From Kiloniellales bacterium (GTDB taxonomy: Bacteria; Pseudomonadota; Alphaproteobacteria; Kiloniellales; JAKSBE01): DNA of 64,000 nucleotides. The stretch is taken from assembly GCA_030066685.1 (NCBI GenBank), contig JASJBF010000001.1, positions 124,001 to 188,000 on the forward strand, read 5' to 3'. Shown one piece after another: positions 25,757 to 34,932 of this stretch. A program made the translations under genes and the position numbers. The notes beneath the pieces were generated by a model that saw only the letters and a list, made by a program, of their open reading frames with translations, was not told the origin of the DNA and did not search any database. The stretch's first letter is position 1. Each line of letters begins with the position of its first letter.

Positions 25757-25812
25757 AATTCCTTGCGTTCGCAGTGTCAGTCGGGGCAGGCACCCGGTGG
25801 TCGCAAGGAATT
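25757..25812. repeat. 11-bp inverted repeat in the divergent AraC/EF-hand promoter region
   Basis: AATTCCTTGCG (25757-25767) and CGCAAGGAATT (25802-25812) are perfect inverted copies 34 nt apart, about 70 bp upstream of the TTG start of AraC paralogue 2 and about 120 bp upstream of the EF-hand gene. The 45-bp centre-to-centre distance (about four helical turns) would suit a dimer or looping operator; a stem-loop is an alternative. Confidence 0.55.
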
Positions 25813-25935
25813 ACCATTTTAGGTCAGGCGAGCGCCGCGACCCGCTTCGGAGGCCCTTCGCATTGTGATCGGAAGCAGCGCAGGCTAGGCTCTGCGGCGT
25901 GGGTTCGCTGAGCGTAGAGGAAGGGAGCGGCGGCA

Positions 25936-26370
25936 ATGCACTTTCGAAAGTCGGGTCGTCTCGCTTTGGCGGGTCTGGTCCTGCTGGCTGTACCCGCGTC
26001 GGCGGAACCGATGGAGGGGTCGATGGCCAAGCTCGTCGGCCATCCCTCGGCCGACCTAACGCCCGAGGGCGTCTTCGAGCGAATGGACGAGAACAGGGAC
26101 GGCAAGCTCAACCGCGCAGAGCTGAGAAACCGCAAGATGAACGTTTTCTTCGTCCGCGATAAGAACCTGGACTCCTATATCTCGCGTGAGGAGTTCGATT
26201 CACTGAGCGATTCGGTCTTCGCCGCGCTGGACGAGGACAAGGATGGCCGGATCTCCGGGTTTGAGTTCAATCAGGGCAAGCTGACCGAGTTCGAAACGAT
26301 CGACACCAACGGCGACAACGTCATCAGCCTCGAGGAGTTCCAGGCCTTCAGAGTCCGTATTGAGGGATAG
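25936..26370 (+). CDS. Exported EF-hand calcium-binding protein (paralogue)
   Basis: 144 residues with a signal peptide (LALAGLVLLAVPASAE). Four EF-hand-like loops at residues 51-62 (DENRDGKLNRAE), 75-86 (DKNLDSYISREE), 99-110 (DEDKDGRISGFE) and 123-134 (DTNGDNVISLEE) keep the same 24-residue spacing as the protein encoded at 10133. They also share the FEFNQ/YEFNQ segment between loops 3 and 4. Loops 2 and 4 lack the usual Gly at position 6 (S or N), so affinity may be lower. It is divergent from AraC paralogue 2 and may be regulated from the same space. Periplasmic calcium binding is likely. Confidence 0.8.
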   Translation: MHFRKSGRLALAGLVLLAVPASAEPMEGSMAKLVGHPSADLTPEGVFERMDENRDGKLNRAELRNRKMNVFFVRDKNLDSYISREEFDSLSDSVFAALDEDKDGRISGFEFNQGKLTEFETIDTNGDNVISLEEFQAFRVRIEG

Positions 26371-26735
26371 ACTCAACCTCAGGCCCTGGAGACGGTCACC
26401 TAGCAGCTGCGCCCGGTCTTGTGCCGCGCGTGCGTCCGCTTTGATCCGGCGGATTGCGCTAGGGATGGTAGGGCGCGGAAGGCGGATCGAGAGGAGTCTC
26501 GAATGCGGAGGTGGAGCGCCGCTGCCTGGCGAGACGGCGTTTTTGCGCGAATCGGATAGCCCCGGTTCGAGGCGCGCGCTAAATTTTCGACCGTTGCGAG
26601 ACAGCTGGCTTGGCGAGAAGGCCGAATGACGGCGTGAACCTTTTGGGGGGTATCGCGAGAATCGGTCCACGCGAGTTTCGGGGGAGGATCTCAGATTCGA
26701 GGCACCCCTGGACGGACAGAAGGGGGAGTAGTCCG
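26371..26735. other. Intergenic region with Pm-like promoter
   Basis: 365 nt. It holds the Pm-like promoter at 26544-26585 and a 5' leader of about 145 nt before the efflux gene. No other structure is apparent; reading frames here are Arg-rich and not convincing. Confidence 0.5.
26544..26585 (+). promoter_or_regulatory. Pm-like promoter, copy A
   Basis: TGCG-CGAATC-GGATA (26544-26558), then G-C, and TAAATT (26580-26585) 21 nt after GGATA. A second TGC lies exactly 21 bp upstream (26523), where a distal XylS half-site would sit, but its GGATA counterpart is degenerate (GACGG). It serves the NodT-type efflux protein gene, about 145 nt downstream. Confidence 0.6.
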
Positions 26736-28373
26736 GTGTCGGCAAAGGTCCTGGCGATCATCTTTGTTTCGTTGTTCTCCTTGTGTGCCTGCGTGAAGGT
26801 CGGCCCGGATTTCGAGCCGCCGGAGGCGCCGCTTCAGGACGACTGGCTCGAGGACGCCGAGGCGGGGGTCAAGGCCGAGCCCGCGGACTTCAGCACCTGG
26901 TGGCAGGTCTTCGAGGATCCGGTCCTGACCGAGCTGGTGGAGACCGCGACCAGGCAGAACCTGACCCTGCAGTCCGCCGGCCTGCGGGTGATCGAGGCGC
27001 GCGCCCAGCTGGGCATCACGGTCGGCCAGCAGTACCCGCAGGTCCAGGACGCGGTCGCCGACTACTCCTACAACAAGGAGGCCAACAACGCACCGAACAC
27101 CAGGGGGAACGACCGCACCTACCAGAACCTCACCATGGGCATCGACAGCACCTGGGAGATCGACTTCTGGGGCAAGTTCGCGCGCGCGATCGAGTCCTCG
27201 AGCGCCAGCCTGGGAGCGAGCGTCGCCGACTACGACGACTTCCTGGTGATCCTGACCGCCGAGGTGGCGCGGAACTACGTCGTGGTCCGCGAGGCCGAGG
27301 AGCGCATCCGCCTGGCGCGCTCGAACGTGGTCATCCAGCGGCGCAGCCTGGAGATCGCGTCCTCGCGCTTCCGCGCCGGCGCGGTGAGCGAGCTGGACGT
27401 TCAGCAGGCGCGGGCGCTGCTGGCGGAGACCCAGTCCTCGATCCCCTTCTTCCAGATCCAGCGGCGCCAGGCGCGCAACGCCATCGCGGTGCTGCTCGGG
27501 ATCCCGCCGTCGGAGCTCCTGGAGATCTTCGGCGAGGATCCGGAAGAGGAGCTGGACGCACCGGAGGAAACCGAGCTGACCTTGATCCCGACGGCGCCCG
27601 GGGAGGTCGCGGTCGGGATCCCGGCGGAGCTGCTGCGGCGCCGGCCGGACGTTCGCCGCGCCGAGCTGGACACCGCGGCCCAGAGCGCGCAGATCGGCGT
27701 CGCGCGCGCTCAGCTCTTCCCGGCCTTCAGCCTGGGCGGCTTCGTCGGCCTGCAGACCGCCGGCAGCACCGACCGCCGCTCGAACAACGCCAGCCTCACC
27801 GATCTCTTCAAGACCGACAGCTTCACCGGCTTCATCGGCCCGACGGTCTCCTGGCCCTTCCTGAACTATGGCCGCCTGACCAACAACGTCCGGGTCCAGG
27901 ACGCCCGCCTGCAGGTCCTGATCGCCGACTACCAGAACACCGTCCTGGAAGCCTACCGGGAGGTCGAGGACGGCCTGGTCGGCTTCCTGCGCTCGCGCGA
28001 GCAGGCCGACTTCCTGACCACCAGCGTCACGGCCTCGAAGCGCTCGGTGGAGCTGGCCTTGCTCCAGTACCGCAACGGCGTGGTCGACTACACCCGGGTC
28101 CTGGACACCCAGCAGGACCTGGTCGAGCGCCAGGACGAGCTCGCGGTCTCCCAGTCGGCGATCGCCCAGAACCTGATCCTGAGCTACCGCGGCCTGGGCG
28201 GCGGCTGGCAGACCCGCGGGCCGAACGACTTCGTGCCGCCGGAGACGATCGAGGTCATGCGCACCCGCACCGACTGGGGCGGGATCCTGCCGCCGGACGA
28301 TCTCGGCGACGCCCCCGACAGCGGCACCGCAGCCGCCGAATCCGACACATACTTCAGAAGGCCGGACTTCTAA
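26736..28373 (+). CDS. NodT-family RND efflux outer-membrane lipoprotein
   Basis: 545 residues from the GTG at 26736 (AGGGGGAG upstream); the longer open frame upstream is non-coding leader. The signal is VSAKVLAIIFVSLFSLCAC with lipobox LCAC, then VKVGPDFEPPEAP, the NodT/OprM N-terminal pattern. The two OEP repeats are visible: WWQVFEDPVLTELVETATRQNLTLQSAGLRVIEARAQLG and LLRRRPDVRRAELDTAAQSAQIGVARAQLFPAFSLGGFVGLQ. Its trimers should form the outer-membrane duct for a tripartite pump; the RND permease and adaptor encoded at 11.6-15.9 kb are candidate partners. It carries a Pm-like promoter, not the RND operon's. Confidence 0.9.
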   Translation: MSAKVLAIIFVSLFSLCACVKVGPDFEPPEAPLQDDWLEDAEAGVKAEPADFSTWWQVFEDPVLTELVETATRQNLTLQSAGLRVIEARAQLGITVGQQYPQVQDAVADYSYNKEANNAPNTRGNDRTYQNLTMGIDSTWEIDFWGKFARAIESSSASLGASVADYDDFLVILTAEVARNYVVVREAEERIRLARSNVVIQRRSLEIASSRFRAGAVSELDVQQARALLAETQSSIPFFQIQRRQARNAIAVLLGIPPSELLEIFGEDPEEELDAPEETELTLIPTAPGEVAVGIPAELLRRRPDVRRAELDTAAQSAQIGVARAQLFPAFSLGGFVGLQTAGSTDRRSNNASLTDLFKTDSFTGFIGPTVSWPFLNYGRLTNNVRVQDARLQVLIADYQNTVLEAYREVEDGLVGFLRSREQADFLTTSVTASKRSVELALLQYRNGVVDYTRVLDTQQDLVERQDELAVSQSAIAQNLILSYRGLGGGWQTRGPNDFVPPETIEVMRTRTDWGGILPPDDLGDAPDSGTAAAESDTYFRRPDF

Positions 28374-28772
28374 AGGGGCGGCGGCCGCGTGACCCCTCGA
28401 GACCACCGCGTCACGCCTCCCGGTCAACTCGAAGAAGCGCAATCCGGCTCCGTCGACAGGCTGCAGTGGCGGAAATGCGGCCCTCCAGCATTAAAGTTCT
28501 GTTACAGCCATGGGTTGCATTAATCGGATAGCACCCGTCTGCGCCTGCCGCTAGGCTTTCTCATCTTCGACTTCGCCCGCATGGCGAGCGATTGGAGGTG
28601 AGGCAGGTCGCCTCGGGCGCTGTAAGTGGTGTCACGCGGTATGGGCGGCTCTCTGTCACGCAGCGTCCGTTCGTTTGGGACGCGGCCGCCGGCTGAATCC
28701 AAAGATGCCGACTTTCGAGGTCCGAGGCCGCGCCGCCCGCTCTTGCCATCCAAGAGACAGGAGAAAGCGGTT
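28374..28772. other. Intergenic region with Pm-like promoter
   Basis: 399 nt. It holds the Pm-like promoter at 28516-28557 and a leader of about 209 nt before the peptidase gene. I see no gene or terminator. Confidence 0.5.
28516..28557 (+). promoter_or_regulatory. Pm-like promoter, copy B
   Basis: TGCA-TTAATC-GGATA (28516-28530) is an exact match to the XylS half-site TGCA-N6-GGNTA. TAGGCT (28552-28557) follows 21 nt later; I recall TAGGCT as the published -10 of the TOL Pm promoter at the same distance. It precedes the double M28 peptidase gene (ATG 28773). Confidence 0.65.
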
Positions 28773-31349
28773 ATGAATCAAAGACGTAAAGGAACTTCGC
28801 GAAGCTTTGCGGGCGCACTCCTGGTGGCTGTCTTCACCGTGTCTTTCGCCTTCACGACCGTGGCTGGTTCAAAGCATGACCCTTACGCGGGCCTATCCGG
28901 AGAAGACCTGGCAGCCGTCTTGTCGAGCTTTCATACGCGCGTGATCGGAGATGAAAAGCGGGTCAAGGGAACCTCGAAGGAAAGACGAACGGCGAAGTAC
29001 ATCGCGTTTCAGTTGCGCCTAGCCGGCTATAACCCACGGCTGCAGCGGTTTGACGCGGCGACGGGCGAGCTGATCGGTCCCGAGAAGAAACGATACGGGC
29101 CCAGACGGGACCAAGTGATTTCCTACAATGTCATCGCTGAGAAGAAAGGCAGCGTCGACCCCGAACGTGTTCTCGTTTTGGGCGCTCATTTGGACTCGGT
29201 GCCGCAGAACGATGGCACCGGCTACTCGGACAACGGCGCCGGTGCGGGCGTCGGGCTCGGTGTCGCGCAGGTACTGGCCAAGCAAGATCTGCCGTTCACC
29301 ACCGTCTTCGTCTTCTTTGGTGCCGAGGAAAGCTGTCCGAGCTACATCGACTACTGCGTCGACAGCGGCCTGGCCGGCACCGGCGGCAAGAAGGGCTCAA
29401 CGGCCTACACATCGACGTTCACCCCTCAGCAGGTGAACGATACCGTTGCGATGCTGAACCTCGATACCGTCGTCGGCGGCGACTTCCTCTATGCCCATGG
29501 CGCGTCAGAGGGTTCGGACGGCTGGGTCAGGGAGCGCCTGCTGGAAATCGCGGCGGAGGCGAGGATCGACCTTCGCATCAATCCGGGCTATCCGATCGAC
29601 TATGCCGACGGCAAGGTGCTGTATCCCCGGGGTACGACCGGTGACTGGGGGGATCATTTCCCCTTCGAGGAAAAGGGCGTCGAGATCGGCTTTATCGAGG
29701 CGACCAACTGGGACATCGGCGATCTGGACGGCTACGAGCAGTCGGAGAAGCTGCTGAACGAAACCGGCGACGGCGCGATCTGGCATACCGACCGGGACAT
29801 CTTCAAGTTCCTGAAGAAGACCTTTCCCGGTCGGGTCCAGCGCCAGAACCGGGAAGCTGTTGCGCTGGTCTACCGCTTCCTGCGCGATCCCCAGCCGCCC
29901 GCCGAGCTTTCGCCCGGCGCCCTGGCCCGGCGTGAGGCCTCGATCTGCGCCGAGGTCATCGGCAAGAAGGTCGCCGGCACCTCCGGCGAGCTGGCGATGC
30001 GGGACTACATCCTCGAGCGGTTGCTGGAGATGGGCTACGACGCCGACATCCAGCCCTTCGAGATCCCCGAGGACGCCGACTACAGCGGCGGCGAGACCTC
30101 GTTCAACGTCTTCGCGGTCAAGCCGGGACAGAGCCCCACGGAAAGCGGCAAGGAATTCGTGATCGGATCGCACTACGACTCGGTGCCTCAGAACGACGGC
30201 AACGGCTACACCGACAACTGCGCCGGCACCGGCACCAACCTGGCCCTGGCCGATGTCCTGCAGGACGAAGCCGTGCCGGTCACCGTCCGGTTCATCTTCT
30301 TCGGCGCCGAGGAGCTCGGCAAGATCGGCTCGGAGGCTTATGTCGACGCCATGGATGGCGCGAGCACGGGAGTTGCAGGCGAGCCGCTCGGCGATATCGA
30401 CGATGTCGAGGGAATGCTGAACCTCGACACGCCCTGGGGCGGCGATTTCAACTATGTCCACGGCGCGTCGGAGGGCAACGAGGGCTGGATCCGGGAAGCC
30501 CTTCTGAGCATTGCCGAGGCGAAGCGCTACCAATGGCAAGAGAACCCGGGCAACTTCATCTCCGTGGCCTATTGGTACGGCGGCAACGGGACCGTCCCGC
30601 AGGACACGGCTTGCGTGACCGGCGAGACCTACGATACGAAGGCCGCAGAAGAGGGCGAGCCCCTGACAGTCGACGACTTCGACAGCGACGAGCTGATCGA
30701 CACCTCCGACGAGGAGGGCACCGACGTCAGCGCGGCCGACTACTGCGTCTTCCTGCCCGAAGGCACGACCGGTGACTGGTCCGATCACTTCCCATTCCAG
30801 GCCCAGGGCAAGGAGATCGGCTACATCGAAGCCACCAACTGGGATATCGGCGACTTCGACGGCTACCAGCAGTCGGCGGAGCTCTTGGAGGAGTTCGAAA
30901 ACTGCATCGCGAGCGGGGGCGATACCGACGATTGCGGCGACGCCGCCGGGGCCATCTGGCATACCGACCGGGACGAGTACGGTTTCCTGAACGAGACCTT
31001 CCCAAGCCGGATCCAGCGACAATCGACCGAGATCATGGAGGTGTTGCTCGCGTTCCTGCGCGCGCCGGAACTGCCTCTTGTCGCCAGCGTGCCGCCGAGC
31101 GCCGAGGTGGTGTCTGCCCGCAGCAGCGATGTGCGGGAGCGCATCTTGCGGCGGGGCCTGCGCGTTCGGCTCAAGGCCTTGGTTGAAGACCTGGGCAACA
31201 ACAACGAGAGCATCGATCTCCTGATCGAGGCGCTGAAACGGCGCGACGTCAACGACTCGGTGCTGATCAAGCGGATCCCGCCCGAGGCGGTCGCGCGCCT
31301 TGAAGAGCTGCGGGAGGAATTCGGAGACTTGCTGCGCGAAACACCGTAG
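28773..31349 (+). CDS. Exported double-domain M28-family metallopeptidase
   Basis: 858 residues from the ATG at 28773 (GGAG about 9 nt upstream); the open frame continues upstream but is leader. A signal peptide (SFAGALLVAVFTVSFAFTTVAGS) starts it. Two M28-type catalytic domains follow, each with dizinc ligands: domain 1 GAHLDSVPQNDGTGYSDNGAG (H139, D141, D153) and GAEES (E185-E186); domain 2 GSHYDSVPQNDGNGYTDNCAG (near 467-485) and GAEEL (near 513). Both seem catalytically intact. Each domain also has HGASEG and a GTTGDW.DHFPF segment. The C-terminal part is helical. It likely releases amino acids from peptides in the periplasm or outside; most M28 enzymes have one such domain. Confidence 0.88.
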   Translation: MNQRRKGTSRSFAGALLVAVFTVSFAFTTVAGSKHDPYAGLSGEDLAAVLSSFHTRVIGDEKRVKGTSKERRTAKYIAFQLRLAGYNPRLQRFDAATGELIGPEKKRYGPRRDQVISYNVIAEKKGSVDPERVLVLGAHLDSVPQNDGTGYSDNGAGAGVGLGVAQVLAKQDLPFTTVFVFFGAEESCPSYIDYCVDSGLAGTGGKKGSTAYTSTFTPQQVNDTVAMLNLDTVVGGDFLYAHGASEGSDGWVRERLLEIAAEARIDLRINPGYPIDYADGKVLYPRGTTGDWGDHFPFEEKGVEIGFIEATNWDIGDLDGYEQSEKLLNETGDGAIWHTDRDIFKFLKKTFPGRVQRQNREAVALVYRFLRDPQPPAELSPGALARREASICAEVIGKKVAGTSGELAMRDYILERLLEMGYDADIQPFEIPEDADYSGGETSFNVFAVKPGQSPTESGKEFVIGSHYDSVPQNDGNGYTDNCAGTGTNLALADVLQDEAVPVTVRFIFFGAEELGKIGSEAYVDAMDGASTGVAGEPLGDIDDVEGMLNLDTPWGGDFNYVHGASEGNEGWIREALLSIAEAKRYQWQENPGNFISVAYWYGGNGTVPQDTACVTGETYDTKAAEEGEPLTVDDFDSDELIDTSDEEGTDVSAADYCVFLPEGTTGDWSDHFPFQAQGKEIGYIEATNWDIGDFDGYQQSAELLEEFENCIASGGDTDDCGDAAGAIWHTDRDEYGFLNETFPSRIQRQSTEIMEVLLAFLRAPELPLVASVPPSAEVVSARSSDVRERILRRGLRVRLKALVEDLGNNNESIDLLIEALKRRDVNDSVLIKRIPPEAVARLEELREEFGDLLRETP

Positions 31350-32156
31350 CTTCACGGGCCGTCGTGGTGCGGGCGGCCCGCGCATCTCCGGGCTCCGGTC
31401 GGCCTCGAGGTTTCGGAGCGATCGCGGGTCGGAGGGCTGCATTGCCGCGGCGTCAACTGGCAAGGCGCGGCGACGAGGCGGTGAGCGACAGCGGCTCGGT
31501 CTGTGCCCGCCGGCTCGCGATCCGCCGTCGCGTGCCGAAGAGACCAAGACGCTTTCGTAACCAAAGTATAACACTTGCGTCCGGTCCCAACTCCTCGCGG
31601 TGGTGAGACTTCGATCCGCTCCGTCGGGTTTCTGTCGAACCCTCTCGAACCCGGCAAGACGCCGCTTGTGTGCGCAAAAGTCAATTGAGTTCAAAGCATT
31701 GGTTCAAGGCTCGCCCGCAAGGATCCTAGCGTGCTCGCGGCCTGCCGATGCGACTTGACGCTCGGACGATGTCGTCCTTTCACGGAGACAGCAGCCGTCT
31801 GTGTTCAATTGTTGCGTGAATCGGATAGCGCGGTATCGACGGCGGGCCTAGGGTCGTGATGACAGCCACAATCCGCGAGTGAACCAGCGGGGTGAATGTT
31901 GAAGGGGAGGGCCGTCGGCAGGGCTGGCGCGCAATGGCAGGTTTCCGATGCCTCTGTTTCCTACTGTTGCGCCGGGGCTATTCGCTGACCGCAGGGCGCC
32001 GACGGTCATGTTTGGCGGCGCATTGAGCGCAAGGTAACGGAAACGCGGCAAGGATGGCATCAATCGACGACGACGGAAGTGGGTCTCAAGAAACGGGTCC
32101 CGGGCGCTAGATGCCAGTCATTCCGCTGATCCGAGGGATCAGGGTGGGAGCGGAAG
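31350..32156. other. 807-nt intergenic region with Pm-like promoter and long leader
   Basis: The Pm-like promoter is at 31814-31855, leaving about 295 nt before the porin ATG. The rest (31350-31813) shows short overlapping frames in several phases, none with a signal peptide or ribosome site. A TATAAC hexamer near 31571 could be a -10 of a small RNA, with little support. No terminator with a U-tract is apparent after the peptidase gene. Confidence 0.45.
31814..31855 (+). promoter_or_regulatory. Pm-like promoter, copy C
   Basis: TGCG-TGAATC-GGATA (31814-31828), then TAGGGT (31850-31855) exactly 21 nt after GGATA. It is about 300 nt upstream of the porin gene and could drive the porin-to-arcA run (32157-38970). 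Confidence 0.6.
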
Positions 32157-33572
32157 ATGCTGATCAGAACGTGGTCAATCGCATTTGTTATCGCGATCTC
32201 CGTACAGGCTTTCCTCTCGGTACCGGTTGGGGCTCAGACGGTAGCCGTAGATGCGGAGCTGCTCAGGCAACTGCAGGAGCTCGTCAAGGAGCAATCCGAC
32301 CAGCTCAAGCAGCAGTCTCAGCAGCTCGGTTCGCAGGCGCAGACCATTGAGACGCTCAAGTCTCGGGTCGATCAGTTGGAGCGGGCCTCGACGGAAACAC
32401 AGAACATCGCGACCCAGGCGCAATCCACCGCGGCCGAGGCCCAGACAACCGCGACCGAGGCCCAAACGGTCGCCGCTAAGGCCATAGACACGGCGGAGCA
32501 GACGAGCGCTGGCCAGCTGCCAAGCAACGTCGTCACATCGGGCGACGACAAGATCAAGGTGACGGTTTCGGGCCAGATCAACCGGGCCGTCAACTTCACC
32601 GACGATGGCGAGGAAACCAGAGCGTACTTCGTCGACAACGACGTCTCGAATTCGCGCGTCCGCTGGGTCGGTGAGGGAACGACGATCGACGGCACCAATC
32701 TGGGCTCGAGGATCGAATTCGGCATCAGTCCCAACAACTCCGGCGACGTCAGCCAGCAAAACGAGACCTCCGACGACTTCCTCGACGTGCGGAAAGCAGA
32801 AGGCTGGGTCCGCAATGACACCTACGGCATGCTGCAATTCGGCAAAGGCCAGGCGGCGGCCGACGACACGGCGGAGTACGACCTCTCGCTGGTCGGTGCG
32901 GTGAATACCTACTCGGGTGTTGCCGATCTCTTCGGTGCCATTGAGTTCACCGAAAGCAACGAACTGACCGGTATCCGGGTCGACGACGTCTTCTTCAACT
33001 TCGACGGCGACCGGCAGAACCGCGTCGGAATCGATTCACCGGTCATCGGGCCGGGCCTTCAGATCGCGGCCTCGGCCGGCGACGACCAGCGCTACGACAT
33101 CGCGCTCAAGTGGGGCTACGACTACGGCGACTGGAGCGGTGTGCAAATCGGCGACTTCCTGACCCTGGGCGCCATTTCGATCCGGGATCCGAGCATAAAC
33201 AAGACGGACTGGCGCCTGGCGGGTTCCTTCTCGGCGATCCACGAGCCGACCGGTCTCGGCCTCACCGTTTCCGGGGGCATGGATGAGAGGGACCAGCGGG
33301 ACAATCCGCACAACATCTATGCAAAGCTGAGTTGGGACACCAGCTTCTTCGATTTCGGCGACACCGGGTTCGGAATCGACTACACCTACGGCAAGAATAG
33401 ACAGGCCGACTCTGACGAGAATCAGTCCTACGGCATCGGCGTCGTTCAGCTCATCGACGCCTGGGCGACGGAACTCTACGCCCAGTATCGCATCTTCAAC
33501 TACGAACGCGAAGACGAGCAAAACCCCGACAACATCATCGCCGGCACGATCGGTGGGCGGGTCAAGTTCTGA
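32157..33572 (+). CDS. Porin with N-terminal coiled coil
   Basis: 471 residues; GGGAGCGG lies near the ATG. Signal peptide FVIAISVQAFLSVPVGAQ. Residues about 28-120 form a periplasmic coiled coil (LLRQLQELVKEQSDQLKQQSQQLGSQAQTIETLKSRVDQLER, then repeated AQTTATEAQT). The beta-barrel part begins KVTVSGQINRAVNF and shows alternating strands with aromatic girdle residues (NRVRWVG..., LGSRIEFGIS, KAEGWVRNDTYGMLQFGKG) ending in ...GGRVKF with a terminal Phe, the usual outer-membrane protein signature. The barrel resembles general porins of alphaproteobacteria. Its stop overlaps the next lipoprotein gene (TGATG). Confidence 0.85.
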   Translation: MLIRTWSIAFVIAISVQAFLSVPVGAQTVAVDAELLRQLQELVKEQSDQLKQQSQQLGSQAQTIETLKSRVDQLERASTETQNIATQAQSTAAEAQTTATEAQTVAAKAIDTAEQTSAGQLPSNVVTSGDDKIKVTVSGQINRAVNFTDDGEETRAYFVDNDVSNSRVRWVGEGTTIDGTNLGSRIEFGISPNNSGDVSQQNETSDDFLDVRKAEGWVRNDTYGMLQFGKGQAAADDTAEYDLSLVGAVNTYSGVADLFGAIEFTESNELTGIRVDDVFFNFDGDRQNRVGIDSPVIGPGLQIAASAGDDQRYDIALKWGYDYGDWSGVQIGDFLTLGAISIRDPSINKTDWRLAGSFSAIHEPTGLGLTVSGGMDERDQRDNPHNIYAKLSWDTSFFDFGDTGFGIDYTYGKNRQADSDENQSYGIGVVQLIDAWATELYAQYRIFNYEREDEQNPDNIIAGTIGGRVKF

Positions 33573-33808
33573 TGCGCGCCGCAATTATCCTTGTGTGCCT
33601 TCTGGCGACCGCCTGCGGCGTGACGATGAAGCCCGGCTCGGAACCGCGCAACCGCCGGGAGATTCCTCCGGGCCCGGGGATCATGAGCGGCGAGGAGGGC
33701 GAGTTCGTGATCTATCGGCTTAATCGGACGCCCCCCGCAACGAGAGCCTCCGACGAAGCAGCGGAGGCGCCTGAAGAGGATGCCTCCGACGCGGAGTCAG
33801 GCCAATAG
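33572..33808 (+). CDS. Small lipoprotein
   Basis: 78 residues; its ATG overlaps the porin stop (TGATG), so it is translationally coupled. Lipobox LATAC (ILVCLLATACGVTMKPG). The mature part is acidic and disordered (TRASDEAAEAPEEDASDAESGQ). No family recognised; the tight coupling suggests a porin-related accessory or an outer-membrane lipoprotein. The next gene starts 69 nt later. Confidence 0.65.
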   Translation: MRAAIILVCLLATACGVTMKPGSEPRNRREIPPGPGIMSGEEGEFVIYRLNRTPPATRASDEAAEAPEEDASDAESGQ

Positions 33809-33877
33809 GGCCAGCGAAGACCTTACTGGAAGCCGAGGTCAGCCTGGCCGACGCAAGCGCAACAGGGACAGAGAGCA

Positions 33878-34795
33878 ATGGCGCATTCACATGGACGACC
33901 CTGGGGTCTTCGTGCGCTGGTCGCCATCGCGGCGATTCTGATATCGGCGGCCTCGCCGGCCTCCGCGCAGACCTTGGAACGGATCGCTGAAACCGGCGTG
34001 CTCAAGGTCGGCTACCGCGAGGACGCACGGCCTTTCTCTTTCAAGGGTGAGACGGGCGAGCCGAGCGGCTACGCGATCGAGCTCTGCCGGGAAGTCGCGG
34101 CCGACGTGGCGATCAAGCTCAAGCTGCCCGAGCTCTCGATCGACTATCGGCCGGTCTCGACGGAAGAGCGCTTTCGGGCCGTCGCGGAGGGACGGATCGA
34201 CATCCTCTGCGGTGCCAGCACGGTCACCCTGGCGCGGCGGGAGATCGTCTCCTTCTCGATCCCGACCTTTCAGACCGGGATCAGCCCGCTGCTGCGCGCC
34301 GATGCACCGGCCTTCCTGCGCGAAAGCCTGGCGCAGCGCAGACCGGCGCTGCCGCCGCGCGTCGTCCTGATGCAGGCCTTCGAAGACCGGAAGTTCGGCG
34401 TGCGCGCCGACACCACGGCCGAAGCGTGGCTGCGCAAGAGCATCAAGACGCTCGCCTCCAACGCGGAGATCGCAACCGTCGACAGCCACGACGAAGGCCT
34501 TCGCCAAGTCCTCGACGGCGAGCTCGACGCCTACTTCGCCGATCGGGCGATCCTTCTGGGCATGGCCTTGGCCAGCGACCGAATGAGCGAGCTCGTGGTC
34601 GGCGAGCGGCTCTACAGCCACGAGCCCTACGGTCTGGCCCTGGCGAAGGGGGACGAGGACTTCCGCCTGCTGGTCGACCGCAGCCTCAGCCGGCTTTACC
34701 GGACGCTCGCGATCACGCCGATTTACGCCCGATACTTCGGATCTCCGGGGCGGCTGGTCCTGGCCCTCTATCAGATGAATGCCCTTCCGGAGTGA
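33878..34795 (+). CDS. Amino-acid-type ABC transporter substrate-binding protein (SBP_bac_3)
   Basis: 305 residues. Signal peptide ALVAIAAILISAASPASAQ. The SBP_bac_3 plan is clear: TGVLKVGYREDARPFSF, GYAIELCREVA, FRAVAEGRIDILCGASTVTLARREIVSFSIPTF, FADRAILLGM and LALAKGDEDFRLLVDRSLSRLY. The family binds polar amino acids; ligand identity is not decidable. No permease or ATPase gene is adjacent, so it is either an orphan binding protein or serves transporter genes elsewhere. It lies between the porin pair and the arginine-type carriers, suggesting arginine-related ligand (inference). Confidence 0.82.
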   Translation: MAHSHGRPWGLRALVAIAAILISAASPASAQTLERIAETGVLKVGYREDARPFSFKGETGEPSGYAIELCREVAADVAIKLKLPELSIDYRPVSTEERFRAVAEGRIDILCGASTVTLARREIVSFSIPTFQTGISPLLRADAPAFLRESLAQRRPALPPRVVLMQAFEDRKFGVRADTTAEAWLRKSIKTLASNAEIATVDSHDEGLRQVLDGELDAYFADRAILLGMALASDRMSELVVGERLYSHEPYGLALAKGDEDFRLLVDRSLSRLYRTLAITPIYARYFGSPGRLVLALYQMNALPE

Positions 34796-34932
34796 CCCCA
34801 GGTGCCGATCTGTCCCACCACGAAGGGCCGGCGCCCGGACCCGGAGGCAAGCTCTGCGGCGGTGGCGCTCGAACTCCGTGACGGCGCGTTGGAAAAGGCT
34901 AAGGCGAGAAAACGCAGGGGAAGCGTGACACC

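Noticed and set aside
31352-31684. Reading frames on the minus strand in the 31350-31813 gap
   Set aside because: Arg-rich, overlapping frames in several phases with no ribosome site or signal peptide.
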